From assembly GCF_029962835.1 (NCBI RefSeq), contig NC_080575.1, positions 46,703,437 through 46,767,436 of the forward strand: a stretch of DNA of 64,000 nt, given 5' to 3'. Below are positions 43,251 through 55,500 of the stretch, piece by piece (positions within the stretch are counted from its first letter, which is position 1; each line of letters starts with the position of its first letter). The stretch comes from Magnolia sinica (taxonomy: Eukaryota > Streptophyta > Magnoliopsida > Magnoliales > Magnoliaceae). The notes under the pieces were generated by a model that did not search any database, was not told the origin of the DNA, and worked only from the letters and a program-made list of their open reading frames with translations. The translations under genes and the position numbers were made by a program.

Positions 43251-45660
43251 TGTTCTATTCACACCGTCCGCTGCTGTGGACGGTGGAACCCACCTAGATG
43301 TATGTGTTTTATCAATGCCATCCAGAGCTGCTAGACGGCTAGTGGACCCCACCAAAATGTATGTGTTTTATATATGTCGTCCAGCCATTGAAGCTGACTG
43401 CTGGACGGCAGGGGGATCCCACCATGTGGTATATGTTTCATCCATGCCGTCCATCTATTTGGGACCCACCCCACGTGTGGGCTGCACCTGTGATAAATAT
43501 ATATTATATATATCATTTATATATTATATTATATAATGTATATATGATGGTGGGCCTTTATGACACCCATCATGATGCATGTGTTTCATCCAATTTGTCC
43601 AACCATTTTGAAAGCTTATCTTAGGCTTGGGACTAAAAAAAAAAAGAAAGACAAATCTAGGATTAGGTGGACCACACTATAGAAATCGGTGGGTTTGATC
43701 GTCCACCATTAAAATCCCTTTCAGGTCATTGTGACCTTATGAACAGATTGGATGAGAAATAAATGTTATCGTGGGCCTTTGGGAATTTTAATGGTGGAAA
43801 TCATTGTCACCACTTATAATTTGGGTGTGGCCCATTTGATATACCTGGGGCCCATTTGTGTGGTCGTTTGTTGAGGCCCACCTTGGTGTATTTGTGGCCC
43901 GTTGTTCAGGCCCACCTTGATATTTATAGGGGCTCATTTGATGAGGCCGATTTGATATATTTGGGGCCCACTTGATAAGGCCTGATATGATGTATTTTGA
44001 GCCCACGTGATGTATATATTTTGTATCCAAGCAGCCCGTCCAGGGCTGGGCGTTGGTCAGATATAATGATAGTATTATTATTATTATTATTATTATATAT
44101 TATAATACATATATACATGTATATGTTGTGGGACCCACGTGGGGACCACAGTGATGTATTTGTTTCATCCATACCATCCAGATGATCTGGACAGTGCTGG
44201 ACATGCTTGGACGGTGCCGAATAGTGTTTGGGCGGTGTTGCGGACCCCACCTCGATGTATGTTTCGTATCCACACCGTCCAGAGTGTTTGGATGGTGCTG
44301 GGCAATGTCTGGAAGGTGTTGATTCACATGGGCAAAATTTGGACAATGTTGATTACCATTAGTGAGCCATGTACCCCCATAGAGTGATTGTGTACAATGA
44401 TGCACATGTTGCACCTACAACTATTGAAATGATTTTAGATGTAATCCTAGCTCTCATCGTGATCTACAAACCCTCCACCTTCCTGGGAGACCCATATCAT
44501 AGTGGGACCCACCGTGATATATATGTTGTCTATTCACACCGTCCATTCATGTGACCCCCATGTGATATACGTATTTAAGGCCCAGATGGTGAGGCCCAAT
44601 GTGATATATATATGGCCCATGTTCGGGGCCCAATGTGATGTATACCCGATCCAGGTGTTGGGGCCCATTGGGATGTATCTAAGACCCGTGTATTACGGCC
44701 CACATGATGTATGTGTAAGGCCCATTATGACGTATTTCCGGCCGTATGTCGTGGCCCATTGTGATATGTTTCCAGCCCAATTATCGAGGCCCAACTTGAT
44801 GTGTATAAGGCCCATTAGTGCGACTCATTGATGCGACCCACTTGTTGGATATGAGGCCCATTGGTGCGACCCAATGATGCGACCCACTGTGATGTATATA
44901 TTAGGCCAATGGTGCGGTCCAATGTATCAACCTGCTATGATGTGTAGGTCCACGTGCTGCATGTGTAAGGCCCACCTGTGATGACTATTTGAGGCCACTT
45001 GTTGGATATTTAGGCCCACCTTATGTTTGACTCTATGTGGACCACTGCTTGGGAATAATGTTGGTTGAATGTCCACATTTTTGGGTAATGATGGTTAAAC
45101 GTCCACATTGTGACCTTCCCTTAGGCCTTGTTAGGTCATTCTCATTGATATCAATTGCCGATTATGATTGTCATGGCCGATTGACCGATTATCGATCGAG
45201 GCCGATTATTGTGGCGATTACCGATTATGATTGTTGTGGTCGATTGACTGATTATCGATCGAGGCCGATTATCGTGACCGATTACCGATTATGATTGTCA
45301 TGGCCGATTGGCCGATTATCGATTGAGGTCAATCATCATGACCGATTGTGGATTCCGATTGTGATGTATATTCTGCCCTTGTTTGAGGCCCATGAGGCGC
45401 AATGTGGTGTATATGCGGCTCGTATTTGAGGCCTGTTATGATATGTATTCTGCCCGTGTTTAAGGCCCAATGTGATGTATATGGGCCCATGTGATGAGGC
45501 TCATTGTGATGCATTTGAGGGCTAAGCGATGGAGCCCATTGTGATGTATGTTAGGCCCATATGAGAGGCCCATCGTGACATATATTAAACTCTTAAGTGA
45601 GGCCCATGGTGTTGTATATTTGGCCCTTGTGTCAGGTCATGGGTCCACTATATGTTAGGC
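43195..45660. repeat. Irregular tandem array built from fold-back element ends (minisatellite-like)
   Basis: At 43195-43480 and 44120-44340 the units are about 65-80 bp, each a GGACCCACC-TGATGTATGTGTT-CATCC-CCGTCCAG block followed by GCTGGACGGTG words. From about 43780 to 45660 the unit shrinks to about 30-50 bp of GGCCCA-TGTGATGTATAT repeated dozens of times with drift. A (TTA/ATT)n run lies at 44070-44095. This composition is unlike the LTR ends on either side. Confidence 0.75.
45150..45365. repeat. Tandem CGATTA block
   Basis: Three to four copies of a ~68-bp unit containing GACCGATTATCGATCGAGG, CCGATTACCGATTATGATTG and TCATGGCCGATTG, embedded in the GGCCCA array. A diverged trace recurs near 45710-45750. 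Confidence 0.8.
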
Positions 45661-47349
45661 TCCATGAGGGCCATTCCTTAGGGGCAATATTAGTTAAATG
45701 TCCAAATTGTCGAGGTCGATTGTCGATGCTAGTTGTTGATACCGATTATAAGTATATGATAGCATAACATCACGATACATGCCTATACGCATCATCTGCA
45801 TGTTTGTTATGAGATGTGGTTGATCATTGCATATGTCATTGAGCATGTTGTTATGAGACTCCCTGATAGACGGAGGTTATCTCACATGAGCGCACAGTAT
45901 GCGCAGGATTGATGCATGACTGGATTGTATGACTCATGCATCTCGCATTATGATTACTGTACGCCCTAACGATATCAAGGCTGTAGCCTCCACAGGTATA
46001 TCGTGGATGGCCAAACGGGACACCGAAAATTTATTCTAGCATCAGGCTACCATAGATGACCCTGGGTGAAAATCCCTAAACCCTCTTGGTACCAGAGGAC
46101 GCCCCAACGTCGAGACCGAGTGGATACATTAGCCCCTGAGTGCCGAATACCAGGAGACCGCGTCTCCCACTGTGTCGTGGTCGGTTGGGAGGGGGTGTGG
46201 CCTTACCCGCCCGAGCGTAGGGGGCAATACTAGGCTGAGTTTGACCAGCTCGTGAATGGGTCCGTTATCGACGTGCCGGATAGGTATTAACAGACTATTG
46301 GCCAGGCAGATAGTGAGGTTTCTTATGCTCACTTGGACTGTGCGGGTGAGAGAGCGGCGGTGCTATTTGGAGTGTACTAAACCCCAGTGATGATCCCGGA
46401 AACGAACAGTACTGATATGTGGACTTATTGAGCAGGAATTACATACTCATTCATTCATTCATTCACTATCCACTCGGGCTGGCGGTGCGCAACTATTTGG
46501 TACATGTACCTTCGTAATGGCCAGGATTTCAGTTAGGGCGTGCGACTAACCTGAGATCAGGAGTTTACCACATTGAGTTTGACTATCCAAATTTAGGTAT
46601 GGGACTAGTTTGGATAGAAGTCCCTTGTAATGGACCCCATAGCCTGCGATACTACGTACTATCACCCCAACTTCACACTCCAGCAGGGTCATTACATTCG
46701 CACCGCATATCGTATTACATCCGCTGCATATGATATTTTGGGTTATTATGTTTCTACATTTATATGGTTTAGATACGGCATCTGATATTTGACTCTTTAT
46801 GACTCCTCATTTATATAGTTGATTTATATTGAGCGTTCTGATATTGCTTAACTCATGGACTTGTCAGTATTTTCGCTTACTCTGATAACATATGATTCAT
46901 GACCTTGCGCCTATTTCGACATTATATGATTATGACATTGCATTGAATACTTGGCACTTACCTTGTGCACACGCTTACACCACCCTCTAAGCTTTCTATA
47001 AGCTTATGCACGATAGATGCGTGCAGGTGATGTTAGGTTGCAGTAGTGTTGAGCTTGGAGTGTGCAGCGGTCTTCTGGAGCTTGACTTTTGATTTATGTA
47101 TTTCCCTTTCAGCATTGTACTCAAATGATTATATTAGTGGATATATGATGATGATGTTGCCTTTGTGAATTGGGTAGTCTTATGGTTATGCTTATTACGA
47201 ATTAAATGTATAAAAAAAAATCCTCCTTGTAGGATCCCAAGATCCGAATCTAGGAGCCGAGAGTGGGGTACTACGGAGGCTGTAAGCACCGGATTCAGCG
47301 ATCGAAATTTCTGTGAATCCGATTTCTGAGTTTGGGGCATGACACTTGG

Positions 47350-47770
47350 ACTCCATAATCCCAAATATTTATCAATGCATCATCTTTCGATGACATATGT
47401 ACAGGTGTATATCTAGTTAGGTTAAGGTAACATAAAAAAAAAAGTTATAGTGATGAATGAATGCAATTACCCAAAAAGTTATAGTGATGAATGAATGCAA
47501 TTACCCAACGATATAATATGAGATTTAAGCAACATTAACTAATTAAATAGTACAAATGAAAATAGATAAATATTCATCCACCCATAAAATATTACAATTT
47601 AAACCATAAAAAAATAATTACAAATATTCTGATATAACTTTTAAGCAAATGTAAGAGAAATAGAAAGCAGTGTCTTATCCTACAACTGCAGGCACTGTCT
47701 CATCTTGCTTGTTACTCTCCTCTTGCTCGAACTCCTCATCAATAGAGTTCTATTTCCTTCATATCGGACG
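47350..47770. other. Flank of hAT relic with short duplication
   Basis: A 40-bp stretch containing AAAGTTATAGTGATGAATGA and ATGCAATTACCC occurs twice head to tail near 47440-47505. The rest is AT-rich. Confidence 0.6.
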
Positions 47771-47773
47771 CAA

Positions 47774-49740
47774 TCAATCCTGTGTATAAATGAGTGCTTC
47801 AACTGATTCAGGTGTAAGTGAGCTTCGATACTTGTTCACGACCCTACTCTCCATACTAAAAGCAGATTTTGAAGCCACAGTTGAAATTGAAATTGATAAT
47901 ATGTCTCGTACCATTAACGAGAGTACAAGATATTGTGAATCACAAGATTTCATCTTCCACCAGTCCAAAACATTAAATTCATCGCCTTTGAATTTTACAA
48001 GGGGCTCCTTAAGATAGTTTTCAAGTTCTGATATAGGTGTCTGCATTTGAGTCTCATGTCACTGTGCCACAAAAGATATAAAATCATCTACCGTTTCTTC
48101 TAGCGGTTTATCAATAGCAAAACTACAACCCACTTGAGGAGATTTGTCTTTTGCAGCGCACACGTAAAAATTGTACAAATCATTGACTACGTCACAAATC
48201 TTATCGACCTTAGGGGCACTCATCGCACCATGCAACTTACTACATATGAATTCAGCCATGATCTTCTTGTATCGATGATCAAGAACAACTGCAATAGCCA
48301 TTACCAAACTATACTCATACTAATACTTATCAAACTTTACTTGCATACTCATGGTCATTAATTGTAAAAAGTCTAGTCCACTACTGCTTTTGTGCAGGGC
48401 ATCTTTTACCTTCCAAAGTTCTGGCAGAAATATATTCGTTGTTGGATACTTGCTTCTTGAAAATTTCTTTGTACTGTTGTAAAAAACTAAAAGGAACTTG
48501 CGAAGTAATTCAGCTCTTGACCAATTATCTTCATAAGGCAACCAAAGATATACACTATCACGCTCCGCATAGTGAGAGAATACATGTCTGAAGGCTATCG
48601 TTGAATCCAATATTTCAAAAGTTGAATTCCAACGTGTCATGACATCCAACTTCATCGTTCTCTGAGTTGAAAAATTCAACCGCTTCACGATCTTATTCCA
48701 TGTATGTAATCATGAAGGTGACCCCCATATGTACTTCACACTTTTTCTTATGTTCTCGATCGTTGACTCAATTGTTTTAAGGTCATCTTATACAATCAAG
48801 TTTAGGATGTGGGTACAACACCTAACATGAAATATCTTTCCACCAAAATACAAGTCACCGACCGGTGGCCCTAAACTGGTTCCACAAATTCGTTATCATG
48901 ATATCATTTGCAAAGGCATTGTCTAGAGTTATTAAAGAGATTTTCTTCTCAATTCCCCACTCTATAAGACATTTGTACATGCAGTCTGAAATCATCGATC
49001 CAGTGTGAAGAGGCGCAAGATAATGAAAGTTTATGATTCTCTTGCAGAGCCTCCATTCGGCATTAACGTAGTGAGCAGTTAGTGAAATATACCCATTTCG
49101 TTGACTGGATGTTGACCACAAATCTGATGTCAGGCTAATTCGAGAAATTGATTCCAACTGTCCTTTCAACTTGATCTTCTCGCTTTCATACATCTTCGTG
49201 TACACTCTCTTTATTGTTGTACGGGAGACCTTCTTGTATCTGGGGTTAAGGCATCTAGCTAATTCCATAAAAGCAAGACTCTCTACCATCTGAAATGGTA
49301 TTTCATCGGTAACAATTAATTTGGCCGTCAACTCATTCACCAGTTCTTTGTTATACTTATAGATGGACAATGTACGCAGCGATGAACCCACTAAAGATTG
49401 GGTAAATGAAAGAGTCTATTGTCCTGAGGTCTGAGTTCTCACTTTTTATATCACCTCAAAATATGTTTCTTCAGTGTTGTAGTCGACCAATCTGCTTGCT
49501 TAGCATATTGAGTGTTACACTACTTGCATTGTATCTTCGCGGTGTCGTTCTTCAGGGTTACTTCTTCAAAATCGTCCTACACTACTGATTTTTTTTCGCT
49601 TTTCCCCCAATATATAACTATAATGTACTAGTATCAATGGGCACCTTTTCATCTTCTAGACCTAATCCTTCATCTTCAAGGACTATCGACGATGTAACTG
49701 ACAAACCGCCCGGGGTATTGGAAAGACTCTCACTTTCCAT
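47774..49740 (-). pseudogene. hAT transposase relic (RICESLEEPER-like: BED finger, DUF4413, hAT dimerisation)
   Basis: It starts MESESLSNTPGG at 49740. A BED finger is readable across frames at 49440-49600 (KIQCK-CNTQYAKQADWST...LKKH). Then PFQMVESLAFMELARCLNPR, SLTSDLWSTSSQRNGYISLT, ISLITLDNAFANDIMI (49391-48855), KLDVMTRWNSTFEILDS (48688-48320), MAIAVVLDHRYKKIMAEF (48307-48059), and a dimerisation block LDWWK with STVASKSAFSMESRVVNKYR and SLTPESVEALIYTQD (48046-47774). Stops and frameshifts separate these pieces. Confidence 0.92.
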
Positions 49741-49810
49741 TTAATAGTTGAAAGATATTAAATCATATTAGCATTAGCAATTTAATGCTAAAAGAGTTAT
49801 ACTAAATCCT

Positions 49811-50620
49811 AAATTAGTTACCTATTTAAGGTTGGATAAATTGTAATATTTTTATTTTCCCATTTAAACGCCTACGCTGAAAATCCATCAGCATCTCCCC
49901 ATGCCTCTCCAGATAAGTTGATCTTCCGTTACATTTCGATGCCAAATATCTAAGCAATGTGAAGATATTTGTCATTGAAAATGAAACGAAATAAACATAT
50001 CCAGAGAGAAATGAGGAGATAGACTGTAGATCAGGAACGAACATCTAAATATGTTATATGAAAGTATATTATCCATCTAACCTTAAACTGTCCAAAATGG
50101 GATAATTTGAGCAATTTCTATGCCACCACAAACACACTATACGTATGTATGGCCACATAGAAAACTCAAATGGGCAACTAATTATCTAACTCACAATCAC
50201 AAGTCATAATAATAAGCTAAATTAGTTATCTATCCAAGGTTCGATAGATTGTAATACTTTCGTATTCTCATTTAAATGTTCACGCCGAAAATCTGGCGGC
50301 ATCTCCATATGCCTCTTCAGATAAGTTGATCTTCCACCACATTCCGATGCCGAATATCTAAGCATTATGAAGATATTTGTCATTGGAAATAAAACGGAAG
50401 AAACATATCCAGAGAGAAATGAGGAGATGGACCGCAGAACAGGCATGAACATTTAAATAGGTTATATGAAAGCATAATATCCATCTAACCTTGAACTGTC
50501 CAAAATGGGACAATTTGAACGATTTTTATGCCACTAAAAACACACCATATCTATGTATAGCTATATAGAAATCCTCAAATGGGCAACTAATTATCTAACT
50601 TATAATCACAAATCACAAAT
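49811..50620. repeat. Direct tandem duplication of about 400 bp
   Basis: Copy 1 starts at about 49811 and copy 2 at about 50218, sharing AAATTAGTTA-CTAT, AGATAAGTTGATCTTCC, AAGATATTTGTCATTG, AACATATCCAGAGAGAAATG and ATCTAACCTT-AACTGTCCA with about 10-15% visible divergence. It lies upstream of the hAT start codon in the sense of transcription. Confidence 0.85.
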
Positions 50621-50930
50621 CACAAGTCATAAGTCACAAGTCACAAGTCAAAATAATAATCTAAGCAAAAAAATCAATGTAATAAATATTAAGCTAACTA
50701 TACGATGCATAAAAATGAGATAAGCAAAAAAGCAATGTAATACAATTAGTCAATTATACAAACATATTAAGCAGTAAGCAATAAGCAATGTAAATGGTAA
50801 TACTAAAAAAGCAATGTTAGACTAAAAAAACAATATAAATGGTAATTCCAACAAATTAACTACTAATTATTTAATTCAAAATTTCAAATAAATTAAACAC
50901 TTTTGCAATTTAAGAATTAGGGTTTAGGGA

Positions 50931-51248
50931 TTAAGATTAGGGTTTAGGGTTTAGGGTTAGGGTTAAGGTTTAAGGTTTAGGGTTTAGGTTAAGGTTTAGG
51001 TTAGGATTTAAGTTTAGGATTAGGGTTTAACTTTAGGGTTAAGGTTAAGGGTTTAGGGTTAGGGTTAATGCTTAGGGTTTAGGTAAGGGTTTGGGTTAGG
51101 ATTTAGGTTTAGGATTAGGGGTTAAGGGCGAAGGTTAGGGTTAAGGATTAGGGGTTAAGGGTTAGGGTTAAGGATTAGGGGTTAAGGGTTAGGGTTAAGG
51201 TAGGGTTTAGGGTTAGGGTTTAGGATTAGGGTAGGGTTTAGGGTTCGG
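50931..51248 (+). repeat. Interstitial telomere-like repeat tract
   Basis: About 320 bp of degenerate TTTAGGG and TTAGGG units with variants such as TTAAGGG, GGATTAGGGG and TTAGGTT, all in one orientation. It is internal, with transposon sequence on both sides, so it is not a chromosome end as seen here. Confidence 0.9.
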
Positions 51249-51565
51249 CTGGACCACCGGGCCACTAGCGAGCTAGGGCCGGACTAACGGTGAGCCAGAG
51301 CCGGACCTCCAGTGAGCCATGGTGGCAAGGCTAGATTAATAGAGACCCACAGCGAGCCAGAGCCAGGGCGGGACGCTGCAGCTGAGCAAGCGAGCAAGGT
51401 CCCGACCTCGGGTGGCAGGGTCAGACCAACAACAACCCACAACAACGAGCCAGAGCCAAGGCTGGACGCTGTGGTCGAGCCAACAAGTGGGGTTCTGACC
51501 TCGGTCGAACCACCGGTGAGCCAGTGTGGTCCACTAGCGAGCCAGTGCGGACTAGCGGCTTGAAA
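51249..51565. repeat. GC-rich degenerate tandem repeat
   Basis: Repeated words GCGAGCCAGAGCC, GGACGCTG and GACCTCGG recur in two units of about 95-105 bp (about 51345-51440 and 51438-51515), with shorter GTGAGCCAG units on both sides. It adjoins the telomere-like tract. Confidence 0.65.
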
Positions 51566-51770
51566 ACACACACACAAATTTAAAAAATAAAAAATAAATG
51601 AACCTACTTGTGAATATGTGACGAGTGGAGAAGGTAGGGACGGGTTGTCGGGTTGAGTGGTGGCCTGGTGGGTTCAGATTGAGATCTAGTAGAGAAGAGA
51701 AGAGAGGGGTTAGGGTTTTGCATTCGTTCGGTTTAGGTAGATAGAGAGGTAGTAAAAAGTTAAGGAAAAC

Positions 51771-51780
51771 TATTTATAGG
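51771..51780 (-). promoter_or_regulatory. TATA box, probable promoter of the hAT relic
   Basis: The minus strand reads CCTATAAATA, followed downstream by a pyrimidine-rich leader with CTAAACCGAACGAATG and CTCTCTTCTCTTC. The hAT reading frame lies downstream on the same strand, separated by about 2 kb, which would be leader or intron. A hAT-like terminus AGAGCTAGGAACGATCTGA (minus strand) lies upstream near 51920-51938. Confidence 0.45.
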
Positions 51781-52269
51781 ACCCGACCGGATTGGATCGG
51801 ATTGGATGTCGGATCAGATCGCTCCGGAATGACCATTGACTCGAACTCGACTCGATGTACGTTTGGATTTGAGTGGGCCAACTTGATCCAACCTGATCTT
51901 CCCCTTCGGTTCGGGTCAGATCGTTCCTAGCTCTAAGCATATTCACGTGTGTATTTGGGATAGTGGGGGTTGCCATTAGGATGGGTTTGGTCCGGTTGGT
52001 GCTCGCCCTAACCCAACCCAAAGTTTATGTACCTCGACTCTAACCAAATCCTACCCAACCCAAGCAAGCTGAGTTGGGTTAGTCTGATAGATACATGTTA
52101 ATATTTTCATTATTACATTAGCTTATTATATTTCAATACATGTCTTATTTTTTATAACTATGATTTTATTAATTATATATATGTAGTTACTTATAGTAAA
52201 TAACTTCACTTTTTCTAAATAAACAAGAGGAATCGATGGACTACTGGATGGGGATTTCATGTAAAAAAT

Positions 52270-52420
52270 TACGCAGATTTGGTGTGGCCATTGGTGGGCC
52301 CACCTTGATAGATGTTTTTCATATCCCCACCGCCCATCAATTTTTTCAAATCATTTAATGACATTATCTCAAAAATTAAGTAGATCCAAATCTGTGGTGG
52401 ACCACAACTAAAGTATAATA
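52270..52420. repeat. Fold-back half element
   Basis: One arm only: GGTGGGCCCACCTTGATAGA, CACCGCCCATCAATTTTTTC, GGTGGACCACAAC. Confidence 0.6.
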
Positions 52421-52421
52421 A

Positions 52422-53045
52422 AATTATAACGAATGCGAATCATCTGTATTGAAGGCACAAGAAAATTCAGTGTCATGGCTTCTCATTATTCCACGTCATC
52501 AATGATGACTCCGGCTAACAAGATACGTCGGGTTTCTCTCCCAAATAGATTGCCTGCTACACACCACAACTTTTAACGTGTGGAACTTCTTGGGGCCCCA
52601 CAGTGATTTATGTTTTAAATCCACACCGTCCATCAATTTTTATAGATCATTCTAGAGCATGAGCCCATAAATGAGGCACATCCAAAGCTCAAGAGGATCA
52701 CACCACAATAAGTAACGGAGATTAAACGATGACCATTGAAACCTTCCTAGGGTCCACTATAAAGTCTATTTGCCATCTAACCTCTTCATAATGTCCTACA
52801 AACCTGGATGAAGGAAAAACACAAATATAATCTTAATCAGAGCCTTCTGTGGCCTCAACAAGTTTTCAATAGTGGCGTCCAATACCTACTATTTTTGTAG
52901 TGTGGCCTACTTAGCCTTGGATATGCCTCGTTTTTTGTCCCTTTCCCTAAAATGGTATGGAAAAAATGGTTGGATGGTGTGGACCTAATACATACATCAT
53001 GATAGGCCCACAAAAGTTCCACATGTCAACACTTTAAGTTTTCTT
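52422..53045 (+). mobile_element. Fold-back repeat with unique arm, copy A
   Basis: A ~130-bp non-palindromic lead (GAATCATCTGTATTGAAGG, GCTAACAAGATACGTCGGG) precedes a ~490-bp fold-back (52555-53045) with ends TTTTAACGTGTGGAACTTCT and AAAGTTCCACATGTCAACA. The same lead plus fold-back occurs in reverse at 59015-59628. Confidence 0.75.
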
Positions 53046-55500
53046 CTCTCGACTGGAATGTGATGCACCATGTTCACAGCCTTAAGTGCAAGGTTGCACT
53101 ATAGTAATAACTCGGTGGGACCGAGGTTGAATCCAGAGGGAATGGGGAACATGGCTTAGAACTAATCTAAGTCTAATAAATTGTCTAGGTGTTTAATCTA
53201 GCAATTTAGAAAATTGTACAAATAATCTAAGGATCCAGGAATTCATTCATAGCAATCTCAATATTTAACTTGATTCAATGGATAACTCGATTGGAATCGA
53301 AGTCTTATTACATCCAACCGAATAATGGAGCAGTTAAAACATAATGGAATTCTAAACTTTCATTGGATTAGTTCCCTGATGAAACACCAATGTGATGATT
53401 ACAGAGAATTCAACCATCTACCATGTCCAGGAGACAATGGTAAATCACGAATCTTACAGATCTCACAGTAGCAAAATAGGTAAGAAGATATTAAAAGCCT
53501 TTCAAGCATTTATTGTAATTGGAGTCACAATAAACCACAAAAAACTAAAAATATTCCTTTATTCGAACTAGAAATAAATGGAAGTTCAACTATAAACTTG
53601 AATCAAAGTAAGATAAACATCTAAATAAACTATAAGTTTCATCCATTAGCCTTAGATCAGAGATTAGCCTAACAAGACTAACATCTTAGAAGAGAACTAC
53701 AAAGATCAACTAGAACCCGTGAAGAAATCGAAGTGGAAGAATGTTGTCGATGCTCCACCTTAGCCTTCTCTCCATTTTCAAACCCTAGAAGATGCTTTGG
53801 AACGTCCTATGAACTCCTATTTATAGTTGTGGAACTCTAACTTTCACACCGTCTTGGAGATTTCGCAAATCAACCTTGGATTTACGTACTTTTGTTATGC
53901 TTCGGTCACATCGAAGTTGCATCTGAAAAATCTGTGTAGAATCTATCAATTTTAGGTGGGACCGAAGCTGTCTTAGGTAGGACTAAAGTTGGCTTCGGTG
54001 GGAACGAATTAATGTTTGAAAATCACAATTCTTGCTAGAATGTTTTATGCACTTTCAGTCTGACTGAACTGACCTTAGGTGGCACTGAACAGTCTGTATT
54101 TTCGCTCATAGGACTTGTGATTTCGCCAATCTTTTCTCCATCATTTGCACTTGGTTTTCTTGGATCTTTGGCATGTGAATTCTTCATTAATGACCTTTAA
54201 ATCTCCAAATCTTCATTATCTTCTTTTGAGCTCTAAATCCATCATTTTAAGCGCATATTTGTCTTTAGGTCCAAAACCACCTCACATGACAAAAACATAT
54301 ATAATTAAATCGAATTAACACTTAAATGCCAGGAAAACTAATTTTATTGAAGGGTTAAATATGCAATATTTTAGTCTTAACACACACCCCAACCAGCATT
54401 TTGCTAGTCCCGAACAAAACATGCGAAAGATATTTCGAGAACAACTGATGATTTCCATAAGCTTAAGCAATTCTCAAAACAATCCAGATTTTAGAAATCT
54501 AAGATATGTCAATGTAAAGAATAATTTATAACTAAACTCTAGCACTTGGTAAATATCCTAATCAAATTCAAAACATTAATCTATAATTAGACAATTCCTA
54601 AACATTGAGTTTCATGTGCATAGTGAAATCTAAACTTAACACAACCAAAAGTTCAATCTTCTACTTTCATAATAACATTGATAGTCAAAATAACATTCAG
54701 GATAACCAAAACTTGTTTTACAGTTCAACCTTTTACTCATCCAGCTTTTGATTTTTCCATTGACGACTTTCATACTATTTTTACTCTTTTTTCTTTACAG
54801 TCCTTTCAAAGAACTTCGATAGGTAGCCCTTTTCGACGATAACTGTTTTTTTTTAGCTGGGTATTTTCTTTTTCTCTTTTTCTCTTTTCAATTCTTCTCA
54901 TTGAACATGATAGACAAATTCCTTAGGTTTGGTTCCTATCATTCTTAATAATCATCAAGTTAACAATTCAATATTAACTAAAACTTTTAGAGATGTAAGC
55001 TAGATGTGATATGTGAAATCATGACTCAATCAATGTTTAGGAACTTCTAATTAAAATATTAATAACTCAAACTTAATTTTAGAAATCCATCAAATAACTA
55101 AAATTCAAGTTTCAAAAATCCTCAACAATAAGTATCTTATCATTCTAATCTCTAGATTATCTTTAAAATCACTTAACTTCATAGAAAATTTTGAAGCTAA
55201 AAAATTCAACAATTCATCACAAATCTGAAGAATTTTCCAAAGGAAACCTTACCTGCAACATAAAATTTACATTGTCCTCAATGTATAAACATATGTAATA
55301 AAAGCAAAATCAAGAGCAACAAAAATAAATGAGAATAGATGAAAAGTACCTGGAAGGCGATAGATAGATGGGCTAGTGCGATCTTCCTATCAAAAGATGT
55401 TCCAGCAACTAAACCAAACCTAGTAAAACAAACTAATCCTAGGAAAGCAATAAATTCCTAATCCTAAACTAGGAAAGTAATGGAAAACTATTCATTTTTG

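Larger units (their letters stand above)
41559..47344 (+). mobile_element. Giant solo LTR (5786 bp) of a Gypsy-type element
   Basis: It starts TGTAAGGCCCGTATC and ends TTTGGGGCATGACA. It is flanked on both sides by CTTGG (41554-41558 and 47345-47349), an exact 5-bp target duplication. No primer-binding site, polypurine tract or pol reading is found inside, so it is a solo LTR. TGTAAGGCCC...GGGGCATGACA ends are typical of Del/Tekay-like chromovirus LTRs. The first 0.6 kb and last 1.6 kb look like ordinary LTR; the middle, about 42.2-45.7 kb, is fold-back copies and tandem arrays. Confidence 0.82.

Noticed and set aside
43195..45660. CRISPR-like array
   Set aside because: The repeats drift in length and sequence, have no constant spacer size, and derive from plant repeat ends.
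50931..51248. True chromosome end
   Set aside because: The repeats are degenerate and followed by 12 kb of ordinary transposon-rich DNA.
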